This document shows positions 25,330-28,469 of a stretch of DNA of 28,469 nucleotides, piece by piece. Under the pieces are notes generated by a model. It did not search any database, had not been told where the DNA came from, and saw only the letters and a list, made by a program, of their open reading frames with translations. The translations under genes and the position numbers were made by a program. Position 1 is the stretch's first letter, and each line of letters begins with the position of its first letter. Origin of the DNA: a virus; IMG/VR virus record IMGVR_UViG_3300043469_000535, positions 1 through 28,469 of that record, one strand, 5' to 3'.

Positions 25330-25922
25330 TACACAATTTGATTTAAGATTGAATCTTTAACAGTTACATTATCAGGTAATTTAGCATTTAATATTGCTAA
25401 TATTTGTTCATTGGTTTCTGACTTAATTGCATTTTCAAATTCTTTTGAACCATTTTCAATATAATTATTTAGGAAATTTAAAGTTTTTCCACTAATTACT
25501 CTTGCAGAATAAAATCCAAACAACATATCAATATATTGTTTAATACCCAATCTTGTACCTGCTTCTTGTAAATAGTTAATTTGTCTTTTTCTTCTACTTC
25601 TAATTTCTTCTGATGCACTTGAAATAGGTAATGAATTAGTAACAGTTTTAAACAAAGCAGGATTTCCCATTTCATCTAACCATTCTATTTTCATATTAAT
25701 ACCTATAAGAAATCCATTGTTATCTAAAACATCTGTATAAGTTTGTCTAACTACCACATTATCTTTTTCATCAGAATAAAATTCTGTTTTAATCTTTACA
25801 CCTTTAACAAATTCTGGGTCTCCTTTAGTAATACCATTTAATACTTCTACTGGAGTAGCCATTATTTCTTCTGGATGTTTGGTTTCTAACCAAGGATTAT
25901 GTTTAAATATTTTTAGTTTCAT
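25329..25922 (-). CDS. Conserved crAss-like structural-block protein, 197 aa
   Basis: The N-terminal half contains IFKHNPWLETKHPEEIMATP and PVEVLNGITKGDPEFVKGVK, then a beta-rich part with VVRQTYTDVLDNNGFLIGIN and IEWLDEMGNPALFKT. I recall closely similar stretches in a conserved protein of crAss-like phages encoded beside the tail genes, with no assigned function. The C-terminal half is helical and basic (SEEIRSRRKRQINYLQEAG), ending in NAKLPDNVTVKDSILNQI. There is no membrane segment or cysteine. It starts 4 bases after the 280-aa gene and its stop overlaps the start of the membrane protein (TAATG). A minor virion or assembly role is inferred from neighbours. Confidence 0.7.
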   Translation of the reverse strand: MKLKIFKHNPWLETKHPEEIMATPVEVLNGITKGDPEFVKGVKIKTEFYSDEKDNVVVRQTYTDVLDNNGFLIGINMKIEWLDEMGNPALFKTVTNSLPISSASEEIRSRRKRQINYLQEAGTRLGIKQYIDMLFGFYSARVISGKTLNFLNNYIENGSKEFENAIKSETNEQILAILNAKLPDNVTVKDSILNQIV

Positions 25923-25926
25923 ATTA

Positions 25927-26769
25927 TTAAATATTAGAAATTACTATTTTAAAATTTCTTGTTCCATACCCATTTTGTATTTGTCCTATCCAGTTATTTG
26001 TATTTGAATAGTTATTCCCTGCATAAGCATAACCTGTTCCTAACAAATTATTATTACCATCATTAGTAAATAATTGTAATTTAATACCTTGTGATTGATT
26101 TGTCATATCTAAACCTCCCCAATAAGGATAAGTATAATCCCAATTTTGAAAAGGAATAACAGTTAATACTTTACCATTAGTTGCCACTTCATCAGATAGT
26201 CCAGCATTTTGTGCTTCCATTCTAATTTTAGGAAGTACAGATGTATTATTTTCAATTGTGATATTATATGGTTGTGCTTGTATTAAATCATTACCATAAT
26301 TTTCTATACCAACTTGAAAATAAGCATCTACTGCAAAGTTTCCTATTAGAGTATCTTTAGTAATATTCTTAAATAACTTACCAACTCCATATATGTTATC
26401 AACTTGAGTATATATTCTTAAATACTTACCATTAGGTAAGTTTAAGTTCATATCTTCTTTTGTTTTAATTTGTAGAGGGTATTCAGAATTTAGATAAAAT
26501 TTAGCTTCTGTACTATTTGTGCTTCTTAATACAATAGTTTCAGTATTATTAATTAATAAAGGTACACTTGGAACAATTCCATTACCATTATTATATCTAT
26601 ATATTCTAATAAATCCTCCTGTAATATTACCAATAGCATTAGCTATTTGTTTAGCTTGACTATTTGTTAAATTGTCAAAACCAACTTTGATTCTGCTAAT
26701 TAAGTTTTTTAAATACCTTAATTGTTTCTGACTGAAATCAGAATTTTTTATTTCACTATCTAATCCCAT
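25927..26769 (-). CDS. Putative virion protein, 280 aa, helical N-terminus and beta-rich C-terminus
   Basis: I do not recognise a family. The first 55 residues are helical and charged (SQKQLRYLKNLISRIKVGFD, NSQAKQIANAIGNI), followed by short beta-type segments through the remainder, with many Asn, Tyr, Gly and Thr (GYAYAGNNYSNTNNW), as in phage fibre, spike or head-decoration proteins. Residues about 107-125 (LPNGKYLRIYTQVDNIYG) suggest a beta-sandwich. There is no signal peptide, membrane helix or cysteine. It lies 7 bases after the 160-aa gene and 4 bases before the 197-aa gene, downstream of the fibre-like gene. A helical attachment region plus a displayed beta domain would fit a fibre-type virion protein; this is inference from composition. 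Confidence 0.65.
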   Translation of the reverse strand: MGLDSEIKNSDFSQKQLRYLKNLISRIKVGFDNLTNSQAKQIANAIGNITGGFIRIYRYNNGNGIVPSVPLLINNTETIVLRSTNSTEAKFYLNSEYPLQIKTKEDMNLNLPNGKYLRIYTQVDNIYGVGKLFKNITKDTLIGNFAVDAYFQVGIENYGNDLIQAQPYNITIENNTSVLPKIRMEAQNAGLSDEVATNGKVLTVIPFQNWDYTYPYWGGLDMTNQSQGIKLQLFTNDGNNNLLGTGYAYAGNNYSNTNNWIGQIQNGYGTRNFKIVISNI

Positions 26770-26776
26770 AATAATA

Positions 26777-27259
26777 TTATTTTAAAATTTGCCAATCTTC
26801 AATTTTACTAAAATACATTCCTTTATCTTTTCCAGAAATACCTTGTTGGCATTCTAATTGTATGATAATTAATAAACCTTTTTGAAATAATTCATTAATG
26901 TTTTGCAAAGTTAATGAATTATCTGAAAAATCCACATTTAATTGTATAGATAATTCTTTTAATTGTGCATAAGTGTATTTTTTTAATCTTGTATTAGTTC
27001 CAAGTATTTTAATTACCTCTACATCTTCATAATCTTCTTCTTTTGGTTCTATTAAATTTATAGGTTTTTCAGGTGTTATTTGTAAAATATAATCTTTTTT
27101 AAGTTGTTTTTCTATTACCTTGTCAAAACAAGTATCTATAATTCTTAATTCATAAACTTCTTCACTTGGTTTGTTTTGAATTAAATCTATTTCCATTTTT
27201 ACATACCCTACATTTGCAGGTGGAAACTGTAATTTTTTATTTGATTGTATTGCTATCAT
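26777..27259 (-). CDS. Putative structural protein, 160 aa
   Basis: No family is recognised. The first 50 residues look like a beta-sandwich (NKKLQFPPANVGYVKMEIDL, then EEVYELRIIDTCFD). An acidic stretch follows (PKEEDYEDVEVIKILG), then a helical part (YTYAQLKELSIQLNVDF, LQNINELFQKGLLIIIQLEC). It has two cysteines and no membrane helix. It lies 6 bases after the fibre-like gene and 7 before the 280-aa gene, so it is expressed with them and may be a small fibre-associated or assembly protein. The open frame, tight spacing and one-strand layout support it as a real gene; the role is unknown. Confidence 0.62.
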   Translation of the reverse strand: MIAIQSNKKLQFPPANVGYVKMEIDLIQNKPSEEVYELRIIDTCFDKVIEKQLKKDYILQITPEKPINLIEPKEEDYEDVEVIKILGTNTRLKKYTYAQLKELSIQLNVDFSDNSLTLQNINELFQKGLLIIIQLECQQGISGKDKGMYFSKIEDWQILK

Positions 27260-27265
27260 AATTTT

Positions 27266-28469
27266 TTAATTTACTTGGTAACTTATATTTAGGTTAAATT
27301 GTGAATCTCCTGTTGGAACATTTCCTGATATTAATCCAGAACTTGATGGATAAATATAAACTTCTCCACTATCTATAAATCTTGCTAAATAAACACCATG
27401 ATACCCATTCATTGTAGTTCTAATTTCAGATTGTACCATATTGTGTCTAAAACCAACAGGTAATGTACAAAGAATTACATAGCCACTTCCAGCTAAAGCA
27501 GTTGTTAATTCTGTAAAACTTATATATCTATTGAAGTTAAAAGTTACTTGCTTTCCTGTTTTTATTACTTTAATAGCATCATTTTTATTAAAACCATCAT
27601 TTAGATTTAAAATAGTTTGAGTTATTGAAGCTGATGATTTATCTTCAACTCCAAAAGTTCCATCTGGTTTAGCTACTACTTGTTTTGTAAATGTAGAATC
27701 TCCTTGTGCATTTGTTAAATTTGATAATTTAAAAGTAAAACCAGCAGTATTAATTTCTGTATTTTTATATAGAACACCCCCTAATTCTGTCTTATTATTA
27801 GCCGTTGTTATTCCATTTATACCTTGTAAATACCAAAAAGTCATTCTGTTACCATTTCTATCTCTATAATAATGATTTAGATTACTTGGGTCATAGAAAA
27901 AAGCAGGTGCATTACTTATGTTTGGAGGAAGTCCTATTGATATAGAAGTTGCAGCAGGTATGTTATTATTATTCCAATTATCTATATCATTTTGTTCTAT
28001 TGAAGCAGCAGGAGATGCTGTAAAAACAGGGTCTTCTTCTTGTGTTAATAATGAATCAACAAAAGAATCTTTAAGTTTTAATGTGCTGGTATTAGGTTCA
28101 ACTACTGAATTTACAAATTCTAATTGTTGATTATATACAAGAATATTTTTTACATTTGGTGTAATAACTTGTATTCCATTATCTGCTAATGGATTATCTG
28201 TTGAACCAGTAATTAAAGTAGGTTGTATGATTTCTATAAAATCATTTACTGTAATAGGTACTCCTGAATCTCCCCATGTTCCTTTACCTAATTTGAATAA
28301 GTATTGAATTTTATGAATTTGTTCATCAGGTGATAAAGTAAAAATATAATTTTCATCATTATTAACAATAAAACCATTTGTATCATTTATAACACTTACT
28401 AATTGTTCTAATGGTGTACCACTATAATCACTACCTAATTCTACATTTATGAATTTATTATTTTGTTTA
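27266..28469 (-). CDS. Fibre / receptor-binding-type protein, C-terminal 400 aa (5' end beyond window)
   Basis: The frame is open from the stop at 27266 to the right edge. The ATG at 27844 is internal: the codons before it continue in phase (FYDPSNLNHYYRDRNGNR, then MTFWYLQGINGI), so the gene is at least 400 codons long. The upstream part has repeated beta-type segments and Asn/Pro-rich linkers (for example TASPAASIEQNDIDNWNNNN). The last 75 residues resemble the beta-jellyroll tip of phage fibres: a short strand, a proline turn with GFRHNMVQSEIR, then VYLARFIDSGEVYIYP and a closing GDSQFNLNISYQVN. I infer a tail or head fibre that may touch the host surface. There are no collagen-like repeats. 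The missing N-terminus prevents deciding where on the virion it attaches. Confidence 0.7.
   Translation of the reverse strand, partial: KQNNKFINVELGSDYSGTPLEQLVSVINDTNGFIVNNDENYIFTLSPDEQIHKIQYLFKLGKGTWGDSGVPITVNDFIEIIQPTLITGSTDNPLADNGIQVITPNVKNILVYNQQLEFVNSVVEPNTSTLKLKDSFVDSLLTQEEDPVFTASPAASIEQNDIDNWNNNNIPAATSISIGLPPNISNAPAFFYDPSNLNHYYRDRNGNRMTFWYLQGINGITTANNKTELGGVLYKNTEINTAGFTFKLSNLTNAQGDSTFTKQVVAKPDGTFGVEDKSSASITQTILNLNDGFNKNDAIKVIKTGKQVTFNFNRYISFTELTTALAGSGYVILCTLPVGFRHNMVQSEIRTTMNGYHGVYLARFIDSGEVYIYPSSSGLISGNVPTGDSQFNLNISYQVN

Noticed and set aside
27266-27844. A 192-aa gene starting at the ATG at 27844
   Set aside because: The same frame stays open upstream to the window edge with fibre-like sequence, so this ATG is most likely internal.
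27918-28130. Plus-strand frame opposite the fibre gene
   Set aside because: It is antisense to the fibre frame, which is continuous through this stretch to the right edge.
1-28469. Use of a recoded genetic code (TAG or TGA as sense), known in some crAss-like phages
   Set aside because: No in-frame TAG or TGA was noticed inside any gene, and all genes are full length under the standard code. Only the terminal TAG-TAA remains as a hint.
1-28469. Diversity-generating retroelement, CRISPR array, tRNA, insertion sequence or integrase
   Set aside because: No reverse transcriptase motif, template/variable repeat pair, spaced direct repeats, cloverleaf or transposase-like protein was seen. The only intergenic repeat noted is the 14-mer.

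Overview
The window is a compact, AT-rich (by eye under one-third GC) segment of a tailed phage of the crAss-like group (Crassvirales). All 14 genes lie on the minus strand with gaps of at most 34 bases, several overlapping, so the region reads as one late/virion gene block transcribed from right to left. Both edges cut through genes. The identification rests on recognisable protein signatures: a giant polypeptide with the DxDxD catalytic loop of crAss-like virion RNA polymerase, a muzzle/tail-stabilisation protein, a P22 gp4-like tail protein, an IHF-like structural protein, a PD-(D/E)XK nuclease, and the gene order linking them. TAnnTTTG promoter-like elements fit a Bacteroidota host, although host genus cannot be read from the window.

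In order of transcription: (1) 28469-25329, a fibre or receptor-binding-type protein open at the right edge and three further probable structural proteins. (2) 25329-24222, two membrane proteins, the second a phage holin, forming a probable lysis unit without a visible endolysin. (3) 24199-23489, a PD-(D/E)XK nuclease just behind a promoter-like element. (4) 23487-21051, four short to medium tail-assembly genes: a Cys-rich ring/connector-type protein, an IHF-like protein, a 93-aa conserved protein and a P22 gp4-like tail protein. (5) 21061-15176, the very large (1961 aa) muzzle protein, which carries what appears to be an inserted von Willebrand factor A domain with a DxSGS metal-site motif. 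(6) 15141-11137, two mostly helical proteins of the kind packaged as virion cargo. (7) 11108-1, a giant gene open at the left edge (at least 3702 codons) with the RNA polymerase catalytic loop at residues 3098-3102.

The genes fit together as tail construction (rings, gp4-like hub, muzzle), the cargo ejected through it (two cargo proteins and the RNA polymerase), host recognition (fibre) and host lysis (holin). The most unusual items are the vWA-like insertion in the muzzle protein, the roughly 2900 residues in front of the polymerase core, and an exact 14-bp repeat in the two longest intergenic gaps, upstream of the first cargo gene and the polymerase. All genes use the standard code without internal stops. 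No tRNA, CRISPR, insertion sequence, integrase, reverse transcriptase or convincing hairpin terminator was seen, and no gene-free stretch exceeds 34 bases.
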